A stretch of 64,000 nucleotides of DNA from Devosia sp. 1566 (GCF_004005995.1 NZ_CP034767.1:496001-560000), one strand, 5' to 3'. Shown: positions 25,372-34,433, numbered from the stretch's first letter. Numbers and translations are program-made. The notes: generated from the letters alone by a model not told the origin.

Positions 25372-26939
25372 ACGCGCCAGTGGCGGGTCTCGGTCGCCAG
25401 TTCAAAGTTCTGCGCGATATAGTCGGCATAGATCTCGCGCATGCCGTCCGCGGTCCAGTGCTCGATCGGCGTCTTTGGATCCATGATGATCTCGACGTCC
25501 GCCATGATCTCCGCGGCCGGTGGAAAATGGTCATGGTCAAGCGTTCGGCCCCAGTGGAACCAGGGGCTGTCGCCTTGGCTCACCGGTAGATCCAGTCCCG
25601 CTGCAAACGGGCTGACGAAGTCAAACACCAAGACATTCTGCAGCGGCCGGTCGAGGCTCTCCAACGCCAAGGCCCCATCCAGCAGAGTTTCATGGTAACG
25701 CACGAAGTTGCGGTAGGCGCCCTCCGACCAGAGGCGAACCAGCCGGACGCCGCCAAATTGGGGCAGGGGGGAAGGCTCGCCGGCACGACTGCTCGCCATG
25801 GCGGCATGGACGCCAAGCGAAAAGACATTTTGCACCGCCACCGGAAGCAGCAGCGTCGCAAGCAGCAGCGGTACGCCGGCGCCGCTCAGTGCGACGGGGT
25901 AGCGCTGGGAATTGGGCTCGCGCATCAGCAGTTCGGCAATCACCGCCGCACCGGCCCCGAGCGTCAGAATGCCGACGATCTGGAAGTTTTGCTCGATGAT
26001 CAAAATGCCCGTCGAGGCGCAAAAGCCAACAAACAGCAGGTCGCGAAAACGGCGGCGCGCCAACAGCAGCAGGGCGGCGAATAGCGCAAACACCACCAGA
26101 TCTGCCAGGTTGACCATCATGGTTTCGGCCAGCCGCTGTAGCTCAGGCAATCCACCACTGACCTCCTGGGCGAGCTGCAGATCAGCGACATGATTGAGAG
26201 TGCCGCCCCAGAGCAGCGCGATCGCGCCGATAGAGATGGCGCAAAGCCCCAGGGCGAGCGCCATGCGTCCTCGTTGTTGCCGATCGAGCAACATGAACAC
26301 CAAAAAGGCGAAGCCCACGAGCCCGTAGCTCGCCTTGGTGTAAAGCATCAGCAACACCAGCAGTGCGGCACAAGCGGCATCCACCAGCGCCTGCTGCCGG
26401 CTATCATTGAATGGTCGCAGATACATCACCAGCAACAATCCGAGCGCCGACCAGCCGATCCGGTTGTAGAACATGGCAAAGGACAGGTCCGAGACTGCTT
26501 CACCTGGATTGACCGGGACGGCAGCTACGGCGAGCAGGAAGACGGCGGCGGCCATGCCGGTGATGGGGTGCATGCGGCTGGCGATCAGCGGTGCGCCGAT
26601 GCAGGCCAATATCAGCACGACCAGCGCCATGCCCACCGGCATCGCTGCCCCCAAACTGCCGCTCAGCGCCAGTCCTGCCGCCGGCAGATAAAAGGCCAGC
26701 GGCCCAAGAGAGGTGTGGAAGTCCACATTGGGCACTTGCCCCAAGACAATCCGATGCGCGCCATCAAGGAAAATGTAGAGGTCGTTGACGTATTTATTCG
26801 TCGCCGTTTGCCCCGGCACGGCGAGCATGGCCGCAAACAACACGCCCAGGGCGAGCACTGCCCAGCCCAGCCGGCGCGCCGTTGTCATGGTGCCGGGCCA
26901 CCGCGAAAGTGCTTGGGTGCTGGGGGACGCAAGCGTCAT
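25284..26939 (-). CDS. Polytopic GT-C-like membrane protein, paralogue C of a tandem trio
   Basis: A 551-residue protein with about ten helices and a ~150-residue polar C-terminal region. The first loop holds the trio's hallmark DGAHR-x3-GQVPN-x-DFH (about residues 59-75), then the YNRIGW motif and the matching C-terminal VLVFDFVSPFAAGLDL block. Acidic residues in the first external loop after helix 1 are the catalytic feature of GT-C glycosyltransferases. Its ATG overlaps the stop of paralogue B (ATGA at 26936-26939), placing it last in the seven-gene operon. Its 3' end reads 88 bases into the convergent GT87-like gene. Function as a pentosyltransferase is inferred from context only. Confidence 0.8.
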   Translation of the reverse strand: MTLASPSTQALSRWPGTMTTARRLGWAVLALGVLFAAMLAVPGQTATNKYVNDLYIFLDGAHRIVLGQVPNVDFHTSLGPLAFYLPAAGLALSGSLGAAMPVGMALVVLILACIGAPLIASRMHPITGMAAAVFLLAVAAVPVNPGEAVSDLSFAMFYNRIGWSALGLLLVMYLRPFNDSRQQALVDAACAALLVLLMLYTKASYGLVGFAFLVFMLLDRQQRGRMALALGLCAISIGAIALLWGGTLNHVADLQLAQEVSGGLPELQRLAETMMVNLADLVVFALFAALLLLARRRFRDLLFVGFCASTGILIIEQNFQIVGILTLGAGAAVIAELLMREPNSQRYPVALSGAGVPLLLATLLLPVAVQNVFSLGVHAAMASSRAGEPSPLPQFGGVRLVRLWSEGAYRNFVRYHETLLDGALALESLDRPLQNVLVFDFVSPFAAGLDLPVSQGDSPWFHWGRTLDHDHFPPAAEIMADVEIIMDPKTPIEHWTADGMREIYADYIAQNFELATETRHWRVYVRRGAGPVAVLPSENSSTTRQSTSAQP

Positions 26940-28471
26940 GCGGGTGCTCCTGGCTGGGGCGGGCGGACATAAACTCGCCAAAGCTCGGTTTGCCCGGCCA
27001 GGACGAAATTTTGGGCGATATAAGCACCGTAGAGCCCCTCAAGTTGCCCCACATTAATGCCGACTGTAGGCACCATCACCACCATCACATCGGCGAAGAG
27101 TTGTTCAGGCGGCACGAAGACCGCCGCGTTGATATTGCGCCCCCAATGCATCCAGGAAAGATCGCCCTTGGGCGGCGCCAGGTTGAGCCCGGCCGAGAAC
27201 GGATTGGCGAAATCCAGCACCAGCACGCGTTCTGGCACAACGCCTGCTTGCGCCAGCGCATCTGCTCCCGCGCCAAAGGTGCCGATGTATTTTTCGGTGA
27301 AGCCCTGATCGCCGCGCGACCACAAGCGACCGAACCGCACCTGCTCCAGACCCGGCAGGCCCAGCGGTTCTCCCCACCCGGAAACGGCCATGGTGAAGTG
27401 AGACATCAAGGCGACTGTGTGGCTGCCAAGCCCCGGCAGCACCATGAACAGGAAAAGCAGCGGTGCGCCTGGGCTCAGTGCCAGCCTGCGGCCCCGCTGC
27501 TCGAGGTCGCGCAACAGGGTTTCGGCCGCCACCGCCGCGCCGGCGAACAAGGTGATGATGCCCCAGTTATGCGCATTCTGCATCAGGATCAGCAGCCCCG
27601 CGACCGAGCAGAAGATGTAAAACAGCAGGTCGCGCCAGCTGCGCGTCTGAGTGAGGGCTAGCCCCGCGAAAATCCCAAACACCAGCAGGTCGGACAAATT
27701 GCGCAGCAGCGCATAAACATAGCCCATGGGATCGCGCTGGCCGCTCACCCGGGCGGTTTCCAGCAGGTCCTGGAGGTAAAGCCAGCTGCCGCGCCAGAAC
27801 AGCTCCACCACCGCCATGGCCACTGCAATCAGCAGCAGTGCTAGCGCCGCCCAGCGCCATTGCTGGCGGTCAAGCAGCATGAAAATCACGAAGGCGAGCG
27901 CTACGGGGGCATAGGTGATCTTGAGATAGATCAGGAGCACGACAAGGATCGCGGCGGTCGCCGCATCGAGCCAGATGCCGAGAGGGGGTTGCCGTCGCGG
28001 CCGCAGATACATCACCGCGAGCAGCGCCAGGGCAACCCAGCCGATGCGGTTGTAATACATCGCGAAGGTGATCGAGGAGAGCGAGTCCCCCAAATTAATC
28101 GGCGCCGCTAGCACGAGGACAAGGAAGGCGCCAAGCGCGAGGGCCAGCACCGGACGCAACCGGCTAACCAGCACATGCACCAGCAGCGGCACAAACAGCA
28201 CGATCAGCAGCGCCATTCCGACGGGAAGTGCCCCGCCCAGTTGCCCCGAGATCCACAGCCCTGCCGCAGGGATATAATAGGCCAGCAGCCCAAGCGCGGT
28301 GTGGAAATCGCGATTGGGCACTTGCCCCCAGGCGACCCGATGCGCCCCATCAAGAAACAGAAGCAGGTCGTTCACATAGGCCGACGTGACCGTGCGGGCG
28401 GGCAGCGCCAGCAACAGCGCGCAAACCAGCGACAAGCCGGCAAGCACAGCCGCAGTGGCCCGGGCGCTCAT
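26936..28471 (-). CDS. Polytopic GT-C-like membrane protein, paralogue B of a tandem trio
   Basis: A 511-residue protein, start ATG at 28471 sharing one base with the stop of paralogue A (TGATG). The motif DGAHR-x3-GQVPN-x-DFH sits at about residues 41-58; YNRIGWVALALLAVMYLRP and NWGIITLFAGAAVAAETLLR are other blocks common to the trio. About ten membrane helices are followed by a soluble C-terminal domain with VLVLDFANPFSAGLNL. The long upstream extension of this frame lies inside paralogue A and is not real. I do not recognise a named family. Confidence 0.8.
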   Translation of the reverse strand: MSARATAAVLAGLSLVCALLLALPARTVTSAYVNDLLLFLDGAHRVAWGQVPNRDFHTALGLLAYYIPAAGLWISGQLGGALPVGMALLIVLFVPLLVHVLVSRLRPVLALALGAFLVLVLAAPINLGDSLSSITFAMYYNRIGWVALALLAVMYLRPRRQPPLGIWLDAATAAILVVLLIYLKITYAPVALAFVIFMLLDRQQWRWAALALLLIAVAMAVVELFWRGSWLYLQDLLETARVSGQRDPMGYVYALLRNLSDLLVFGIFAGLALTQTRSWRDLLFYIFCSVAGLLILMQNAHNWGIITLFAGAAVAAETLLRDLEQRGRRLALSPGAPLLFLFMVLPGLGSHTVALMSHFTMAVSGWGEPLGLPGLEQVRFGRLWSRGDQGFTEKYIGTFGAGADALAQAGVVPERVLVLDFANPFSAGLNLAPPKGDLSWMHWGRNINAAVFVPPEQLFADVMVVMVPTVGINVGQLEGLYGAYIAQNFVLAGQTELWRVYVRPPQPGAPA

Positions 28472-30102
28472 CACGGCGCGAGCGGGGCAGGGGCGGCGGC
28501 AGCTGCCGGCATGCCGGTATCCGCCGGGTCGCGGCGGAACAGGCGCCAGTTGGGCGTTTGCGCCACCTGGGAATAGCTTTCGGTCACATAGGGCAGGTAG
28601 AGCTGGCCGACAGGTCCGCTTCCGCCCGCGCTGGTCCGCTCCATCACCACGGCCGCATCGGCAAAGAGGTCTTCCGGGGCTGGATGGAAGGTTTCGTTCA
28701 GCGTTGCATTCCAGCGCAGATCGAGCTTGTCGCCCGCCGGCGGTGGCAAGTTCAGCGCCAGCGAGAAGGGGTTGGGTGTGTTGAGGACCTGAACGGTTTG
28801 CGGTGGCTCCGGCAGGTTCTCCAGCGCGGCCAGCCCATCGGTGATGGTGCCGAGATACCAGGTGCTGCCATTGAAATCGCCATTGGTCCAGAGATTGGCC
28901 AGCCGCACGCCTTCGAGGCGCGGAATGGCCAGGGCCTGCCCGCCATTGACCAAGGCCGTGCCGGCATGCAGCAGCAGGGCAATCGAGCAATGCACGATGG
29001 TGGGCAGCAGCAAGGCCGCAAAGTAGAGCGTGACCCCGGGCGGGTTCACCACGGCCCCGGCCGGGCGACCAGCGCGCGCGGCCATGTTGCGCAACAGATA
29101 TTCGGCCGCCACCGCTGCCCCCGCATGGAGGGTGAGGATGCCCCAGCGCTGCTCGTTCTGGTTGATGAGCCAGTAGCCGGCGACGGCGCAGAACAAAAAG
29201 AACAACAGGTCGCGCCAGTTGAACCGCCGCCAGAACAACAGGGCCACCAGCAGCCCAAACAGCAGATAATCGGCGAAATTGCCGAGCAGCAGATCAATGA
29301 TGCTACCCTGCGTTCCGCGCCACCAGCCCCCGGTCTGCAACGCCATCAGCACGTCGCTGGCATAGCTGGCCGAGCCGTGCCACACCAGCTCGATTCCGCC
29401 AGCAACGAGCAGCGTAGCGAGCAGCGCCCCACCCGCCCAACGCCAACGGCCGGTGATCAGCATCAGCAGCAGGAACGCACCACCGACCATGCCATAGGTG
29501 GCGCGGGTATAAACCATCACCAAGACGAGGATCGTGGCGCAGGCAATATCGAGCGCCACGCCACGACCAACGGCTTCCTTGGGCTCGACATACATCACCA
29601 GCAGCAGCGCCAGGCACACCCAGCCGATGCGGTTATGAAAGAACAGGAACGACAGCGCGGTAACGCCTTCGCCCAAATGCATGGGCACGGCCAAGACCAG
29701 GAACAGAAAAGCGGCAAAGGGCAGGGCCAGCGCCAGATGCAGCCGCGAGCTCAGTACATGCGCCGCGATCGCAGCGACCACCACCAGCAGCAACCCCATG
29801 CCGATTGGCAGGGCGGCGCCATAGCTTCCGCTCAGGCCAAGCCCAAGAGCGGGCAGGTAATAAACGAGCGGCCCCAAAGCGGAATGGAAATCCCGGTTCG
29901 GCACCTGGCCCCAGGCAATGCGATGAGCGCCGTCGAGAATCGAAAACAGGTCCTCCAGCCCCCGGGTCGCGATCGTTTCCCCCGGCAAGGCGAGAACAAG
30001 CGCCAGCACAACGCCCAGCCCGAACATCAGCAGCGCCGGCGCACGCCAGCGGCTGCGCTCCCGTTCGAGCACACCCCGCGAATGGCTTGCGGCCGACACC
30101 AT
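28471..30102 (-). CDS. Polytopic GT-C-like membrane protein, paralogue A of a tandem trio
   Basis: A 543-residue protein, first of the three paralogues. DGAHR-x3-GQVPN-x-DFH occupies residues 57-73, with Asp57, His60, Asp71 and His73 as candidate catalytic or donor-contacting residues. The HNRIGWVCLALLLVMY block and RWGILTLHAGAAVAAEYLLR are shared with B and C. The C-terminal domain has VLNTPNPFSLALNLPPP and ends in a Pro/Ala-rich tail. The ATG at 30102 follows the DprE2-like stop after one base. The cluster makes it a strong candidate for a polyprenyl-phosphopentose-dependent transferase. Confidence 0.8.
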   Translation of the reverse strand: MVSAASHSRGVLERERSRWRAPALLMFGLGVVLALVLALPGETIATRGLEDLFSILDGAHRIAWGQVPNRDFHSALGPLVYYLPALGLGLSGSYGAALPIGMGLLLVVVAAIAAHVLSSRLHLALALPFAAFLFLVLAVPMHLGEGVTALSFLFFHNRIGWVCLALLLVMYVEPKEAVGRGVALDIACATILVLVMVYTRATYGMVGGAFLLLMLITGRWRWAGGALLATLLVAGGIELVWHGSASYASDVLMALQTGGWWRGTQGSIIDLLLGNFADYLLFGLLVALLFWRRFNWRDLLFFLFCAVAGYWLINQNEQRWGILTLHAGAAVAAEYLLRNMAARAGRPAGAVVNPPGVTLYFAALLLPTIVHCSIALLLHAGTALVNGGQALAIPRLEGVRLANLWTNGDFNGSTWYLGTITDGLAALENLPEPPQTVQVLNTPNPFSLALNLPPPAGDKLDLRWNATLNETFHPAPEDLFADAAVVMERTSAGGSGPVGQLYLPYVTESYSQVAQTPNWRLFRRDPADTGMPAAAAAPAPLAP

Positions 30103-30103
30103 G

Positions 30104-30844
30104 CTAGAGCCGGAGCTTCTTGAATACCGGCTCGGGAATGGCGGTGATGATCATCATCACGTAGCGCCACATCCAGCGCACATAGATCACGTCGCGCGGG
30201 CGGCTGCCGTCCGCGGCAGCAAGGATGGCATTGCCCACCTCTTGCGGCTCGGCCGTCAGCGCTGGCGGCAGTTTCATGCCGGCAGTCATGCGGGTGCGCA
30301 CAAAACCGGGCTTCACCGTAACGACCCGTACCTCGGTCTGTGACAGCCGGTTGCGCAGCCCCGACAGGAAGGCGGTGAACCCGGCTTTTGCCGCGCCATA
30401 AACATAGTTGGACCCGCGTCCGCGGTCGCCCGCCACCGAGCTGACGCCCACGATCGTGCCCGAGCCGCGCGCTTCGAACTTTTCGGCGAGCAACCCGAGC
30501 AGGAGTGCTGGCCCCTCGAAATTGGTCCGCAACACCACGGCGGCATGGTCGAGGTCGCTTTGGGCGCGCTCCTGCTCACCCATTTCGCCGACCACGCACA
30601 CAACGGTGTCGGGCAGGGCCGGCAGGCCGGTGATGAAGCTCTCAAAGCTAGAACTGTCGGTCACATCCAGCATATGGAGCGAAACCGCGCCGCCGCTTCG
30701 TGCCGCGAGGTCGGCGCGGTTGCGCTCGGCGCTGGCCACATTGCGGGCGGTCAGCAGCACGGTCCAGCCCTGCGCGGCATAGGCGCCCGCCGTAGCATGG
30801 CCGATATCGGAAGTTGCGCCGATCAAAAGAAGCGTCTTGGACAT
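30104..30844 (-). CDS. dprE2: SDR oxidoreductase, DprE2-like (decaprenylphosphoryl-2-keto-erythropentose reductase)
   Basis: A 246-residue short-chain dehydrogenase with the Rossmann motif LLIGATSDIGHATA, the catalytic Ser in VGVSSVAGDRGRGSN and Tyr-x3-Lys in YVYGAAKAGF. The RGRGSN-YVYGAAKA environment, the C-terminal PEPVFKKL and the position four bases after the DprE1-like gene all match DprE2, the NADH-dependent second half-reaction that turns polyprenyl-phosphoryl-2-ketoribose into polyprenyl-phosphoryl-arabinose. In mycobacteria it acts with DprE1 at the cytoplasmic membrane. The stop is one base before paralogue A. Confidence 0.88.
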   Translation of the reverse strand: MSKTLLLIGATSDIGHATAGAYAAQGWTVLLTARNVASAERNRADLAARSGGAVSLHMLDVTDSSSFESFITGLPALPDTVVCVVGEMGEQERAQSDLDHAAVVLRTNFEGPALLLGLLAEKFEARGSGTIVGVSSVAGDRGRGSNYVYGAAKAGFTAFLSGLRNRLSQTEVRVVTVKPGFVRTRMTAGMKLPPALTAEPQEVGNAILAAADGSRPRDVIYVRWMWRYVMMIITAIPEPVFKKLRL

Positions 30845-30848
30845 TCGC

Positions 30849-32174
30849 CTATATACCTAGCCTGCTGGAAAGACGGGATTGCAACCGGCCCTCGGCTCCC
30901 ACCGCGCGCCGCACCTGCCGGAACTCGTCCAGGCGCGGATAACCCGCTTCGAAGGTATCCCGTGACTGGCGCGCATCCTTGGTGAGATAAAGCCGACCGC
31001 CGGCGCGCACCACGATAGCATCGATCTCATCAAGAAGCGCGAAGATCTCGTCGGTGACCCGCACATCCAGCGCCAGCGTATAGCCCAGCATCGGGAACGA
31101 CAGCGGGCCGGTGCCATCGCCCAGCTTTTTGAGCACGGCAAGGAACGAAGCCTTGCCCGAGCGCGAAAACCGCTCGAGAATTTCGCTTAGCACGGCATGG
31201 GCATTGGCGGGTGGCACCACGCATTGATGCTGCAGGAAGCCGCGCCGCCCATAGATGCGGTTCCACTGGTCCACGCCGTCCAGCGGAAAGAAATACGGAT
31301 TGAAGTGCACCAAAGCCTGCTCGGTGCGTGACCCCGCGCGGAAGTAAACCTCGTTGAAGGCCCGGACCGAAGCCCGGTTCAGCGTCCAGCTGGGCAATTC
31401 CAGCGGCACGCCCAGTTTTGCCCGAGGGGCTGGGGCCAGCACACCACGTTCGGATTGCGCGGCGGCAAGTTGATCCCGGGTAGCATGTTCACCCACATAA
31501 ACCAGCGAGCGGCCCAGCGCTGCGCCGCCAGCAATGCAGTCGATCCAGGCTACCGAGTATGTCGCCTCGCTCGATTCATCGAGGGCCTGCAGCGCGGCGC
31601 CAAGATCAGGGGCAACCACGGTGCGCTGGTCGATCCAGGCGGTTTCGATGGTGCGCAGTGTCATTGTCGCTTGCGCAATGATGCCCGTAAGCCCCATGCC
31701 GCCGATCGTAGCGAAGAACAGCTCACTATTGTTCTCGCGCGAACAATGAACGGTTTCGCCGCCTGGCACCACGAGATCAAGGCTCTGCAAATAAGCGCCA
31801 AAGCCACCATCGCGATGATGGTTCTTGCCGTGAATATCGGAGGCAATCATGCCGCCCACGGTCACGAGCTTGGTGCCCGGCACTACCGGTGGGAAAAACC
31901 CGCGTGGCACAAAGGTGTCGAGAATATCGGATAGCAGCACTCCGGCCTCGACCGTAAGATTGCCGCTGACCGGATCAAATTCTTTCATGCGATTGAGCCT
32001 GCGGCCGAGCACCGTCAGGGCTTCGCCCATGGCGGCGTCGCCATAGGCGCGGCCATTGCCCCGAGCCACCAGACCGGAGCCATCGCGCATGAGCCGCGCG
32101 AGGTCGTCCGGGCTCGCGGCAGCGACAACCCGGCCATCCAGGCTTGGATAGCGTCCCCAGCCGTCCAGGCGCAT
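30849..32174 (-). CDS. dprE1: FAD-dependent oxidoreductase, DprE1-like (decaprenylphosphoryl-ribose 2-oxidase)
   Basis: A 441-residue vanillyl-alcohol-oxidase-fold flavoprotein. It shows the FAD-binding GLVARGNGRAYGDAA, the PPVVPGTKLVTVGGMIASDIHGKNHH block with the active-site His, and the C-terminal FPMLGYTLALD, GGRLYLTKDAR and LDEFRQVRR typical of DprE1. The Cys targeted by benzothiazinones in mycobacteria (in a YYxxCxxxx context) is not identifiable here; the equivalent stretch reads QHQCVVPP, which does contain a Cys. The start ATG at 32174 shares one base with the gtrA stop. It oxidises the 2-OH of polyprenyl-phosphoryl ribose, the first step of epimerisation to arabinose. Confidence 0.9.
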   Translation of the reverse strand: MRLDGWGRYPSLDGRVVAAASPDDLARLMRDGSGLVARGNGRAYGDAAMGEALTVLGRRLNRMKEFDPVSGNLTVEAGVLLSDILDTFVPRGFFPPVVPGTKLVTVGGMIASDIHGKNHHRDGGFGAYLQSLDLVVPGGETVHCSRENNSELFFATIGGMGLTGIIAQATMTLRTIETAWIDQRTVVAPDLGAALQALDESSEATYSVAWIDCIAGGAALGRSLVYVGEHATRDQLAAAQSERGVLAPAPRAKLGVPLELPSWTLNRASVRAFNEVYFRAGSRTEQALVHFNPYFFPLDGVDQWNRIYGRRGFLQHQCVVPPANAHAVLSEILERFSRSGKASFLAVLKKLGDGTGPLSFPMLGYTLALDVRVTDEIFALLDEIDAIVVRAGGRLYLTKDARQSRDTFEAGYPRLDEFRQVRRAVGAEGRLQSRLSSRLGI

Positions 32175-32572
32175 CAAGATGCCTCCGTCCGGAACACAAA
32201 GCGCCGGTCGAGCCAGTATTTGGCGACATAGCCGATAGCAAGGCCCAGCGCGCCGCCGGAGTATTTGGCCACGTCGGTCTGCCAGATGGACCAAGCGGCG
32301 ATTTCAAAGCTCCAGAAAACGATAGTGGTAAAGACGCTGAACAGGCCGTAAAGGCCCACCTTGCGCACCTCCTCGCCGTGGGAGCTTGAGCTGTCAAAAA
32401 AGATCCAGTTCTTGTCCAGCACATATTTGGCGGCAAAGCCCGCCGCAGTTCCGGCCAGAATGGATAGCATCAGCGGCGCCCAGGGCAGCCCGGTGACGAC
32501 CAGTTCCTGGACGCCAAAATTGATCAAGCTGGAAAGAATGGCGAACAGGACATAGCGAAAGGCAATGCTCAT
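32174..32572 (-). CDS. GtrA family membrane protein
   Basis: A 132-residue, four-helix GtrA-like protein. The signatures are FAILSSLINFGVQELV, AGTAAGFAAKYVLDKNWIF (the conserved KYxxDKxWVF) and YVAKYWLDRRFVF. GtrA proteins are proposed to help flip polyprenyl-phosphate sugars across the inner membrane; in mycobacteria a GtrA-like protein (Rv3789) is linked to arabinan assembly. Here it lies between the UbiA-type transferase and DprE1, so transport of a polyprenyl-phosphoryl pentose is a natural inference. Confidence 0.9.
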   Translation of the reverse strand: MSIAFRYVLFAILSSLINFGVQELVVTGLPWAPLMLSILAGTAAGFAAKYVLDKNWIFFDSSSSHGEEVRKVGLYGLFSVFTTIVFWSFEIAAWSIWQTDVAKYSGGALGLAIGYVAKYWLDRRFVFRTEAS

Positions 32573-32638
32573 GCGGGCCTTGCCTCACGCGAACGCGGAT
32601 AGGGAACAGGGTAGCAAATGGTTCAGGTCCTGCTTGTT

Positions 32639-34186
32639 CTAGAAGGCTGCCACGAAAAGAATGCCGGCGGTCGCCAGCGTCGCCACGCTGAGTCGATCCT
32701 TGAGGGCGAACACCACCGGGTCATCATGCATTTCCCCACGGCGCGCAACCAGCAAGGCCCGGCCAATCCAATAAGCCAGAATGGGCGCCACGAACCACAA
32801 GATTTCCGGGCGGCTGAAGGTGGTGACGACGCTTTCGCTCGAGGCATAAAGCAGGAACAGTGTGATGGCGTTGAGCGAAGCCGCTGCGGCGAGCGCCCCG
32901 ACCATGTGGATGTCGTCGTTGCGATAATCGCGGCTGGTGGCGTCGGGCAGGTTGGCTTCGCGCCGGGCCTGAAGTTCTACATAGCGCTTGATCAGTGCGA
33001 GCGACAGGAACCAGGACATGGTGAAAGCCAGCAACCAGGGCGAGAGCACCACGGACAAAGCCACGGCACCGCCGACGACGCGCACGGAATAAAGGCCAGC
33101 GAGCGTGATCACATCGGCAATCATCTTGCGCTTGAGCAGGAAGGTATAAGCGCTGGTGAGAGCAAAATAGCCCAGCAGGACCCCAAGGAAGGGCAGGGAA
33201 ACCCAGGCGCCCAGCGCCAGGGAGATGCCGAGCAGAACCGGGATAGCCAGCATGGCTTCCGAAAGCGGAACGGAGCCATTGGCGAGCGGGCGATGCCGCT
33301 TGCTGCGGTGGCCGCGGTCGTCCTGCAGGTCGATCAGGTCGTTGAGGATGTAAACGCTGGAGGCGCAAAGCGAAAAGGCAATTGCTGCCACGAGGACGTG
33401 CATGAATGCCCCCAGCTCAAACATCTGGCTGGTGATCAGAGGCACAAAGACGAGGCCGTTCTTGGCATATTGATGCACCCGCATCAGCTTGGCCCAGGCT
33501 TTCCAGCCCGCCCGCTCGTGGGTCAAGTGCTCAACATCGTCGCTGGAACTTGCCAGCGCCCGCCCAACCCGCGCTGGGGCCCGGATCGCCAGGGCCTTGG
33601 CGGCGTGTGGCCAGACATGCAGGTCGGCCGCATCATTGCCGATGTAATCGAAGCCCTTCTCCCCAAAAGCCTCCACCAGCTTGTGCGCCTTCACCTTGCC
33701 CGCGCAATTGGTCAACTCATCGGTTGCGAACCAGCCATCGAACAGCTCGAGGTGATCTGCCACGGCGCCAACCAGCACTTCATGGCTGGCTGAGGCCAGA
33801 TAAACCGAACGCCCTTCGGCCCGCGCCTGGCGAATGCAACGCAGCACTTCCTCGTCATAGGGCAAAACGGCCGGGTCAAATACGGCCGTCGCCGCCAGGC
33901 GATGCTTCAGCGCCGCCTTGCCCTGCTTGAGCGCGGCGATCAGTTCCAGCAGCGCGAGGGGGCGCCGGGACAGTTCGGCGAACGCCGTCTCAATCAACAA
34001 GTCAGAGCGCAACAGGGTGCCATCGAGATCCACGACCAAAGGCCGAAGATGCTCGCTTTGCTTGAGAACGGCGATATTCCCATCGGAATCCACCGTTGCG
34101 TCCCGCAGATAGGCTGGCCGCTTGGGCCGGGCATTGCGTGCCGAGAACTTCAAGACTTCTGTTGCATGCTGTTCAAGTTCACTCAC
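32639..34186 (-). CDS. Fusion of HAD phosphatase and UbiA-type phosphoribosyltransferase (DPPR synthase-like)
   Basis: 515 residues. The N-terminal part (about 45-210) is a HAD hydrolase: motif I VVDLDGTLLRSD, motif II SVYLASAS, a Lys in KVKAHKL and motif IV YIGNDAADL. The C-terminal half (about 225-515) is a UbiA prenyltransferase with the metal-binding NDLIDLQDDRGH and a second DATSRDYRND acidic motif. UbiA of this type moves phosphoribose from PRPP to polyprenyl phosphate (Rv3806c in mycobacteria); the HAD part would remove the 5-phosphate. The start is a GTG at 34186 with AGGTGA five bases upstream. It is first gene of the operon. Confidence 0.88.
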   Translation of the reverse strand: MSELEQHATEVLKFSARNARPKRPAYLRDATVDSDGNIAVLKQSEHLRPLVVDLDGTLLRSDLLIETAFAELSRRPLALLELIAALKQGKAALKHRLAATAVFDPAVLPYDEEVLRCIRQARAEGRSVYLASASHEVLVGAVADHLELFDGWFATDELTNCAGKVKAHKLVEAFGEKGFDYIGNDAADLHVWPHAAKALAIRAPARVGRALASSSDDVEHLTHERAGWKAWAKLMRVHQYAKNGLVFVPLITSQMFELGAFMHVLVAAIAFSLCASSVYILNDLIDLQDDRGHRSKRHRPLANGSVPLSEAMLAIPVLLGISLALGAWVSLPFLGVLLGYFALTSAYTFLLKRKMIADVITLAGLYSVRVVGGAVALSVVLSPWLLAFTMSWFLSLALIKRYVELQARREANLPDATSRDYRNDDIHMVGALAAAASLNAITLFLLYASSESVVTTFSRPEILWFVAPILAYWIGRALLVARRGEMHDDPVVFALKDRLSVATLATAGILFVAAF

Positions 34187-34433
34187 GTATCACCTGCTTG
34201 GGAAGAAGGGCCGAACCCCACCCGAAACCAGAGAAAGCCCGTGCGCGTTCCCTTCATTGGTCATCGATAATGTGAAGCAATGAAAGCGCGCCTTCGCCCC
34301 CCGAAAGCTGCATGGGAGCTATGTTCTTGTAAAAGGGCTGAAAAATGGCCGCAACAAGCGGCTTCAAGCATGATGAATCGCGGCTGAGTCATGTTCTCGG
34401 GCCCCGGCAAACAAACAAGCTGAATGGAAAAGT

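Noticed and set aside
28558..30123. 521-codon open frame antisense to GT-C-like paralogue A
   Set aside because: Gln/Arg/His-rich shadow of a hydrophobic protein; no start signals or domains.
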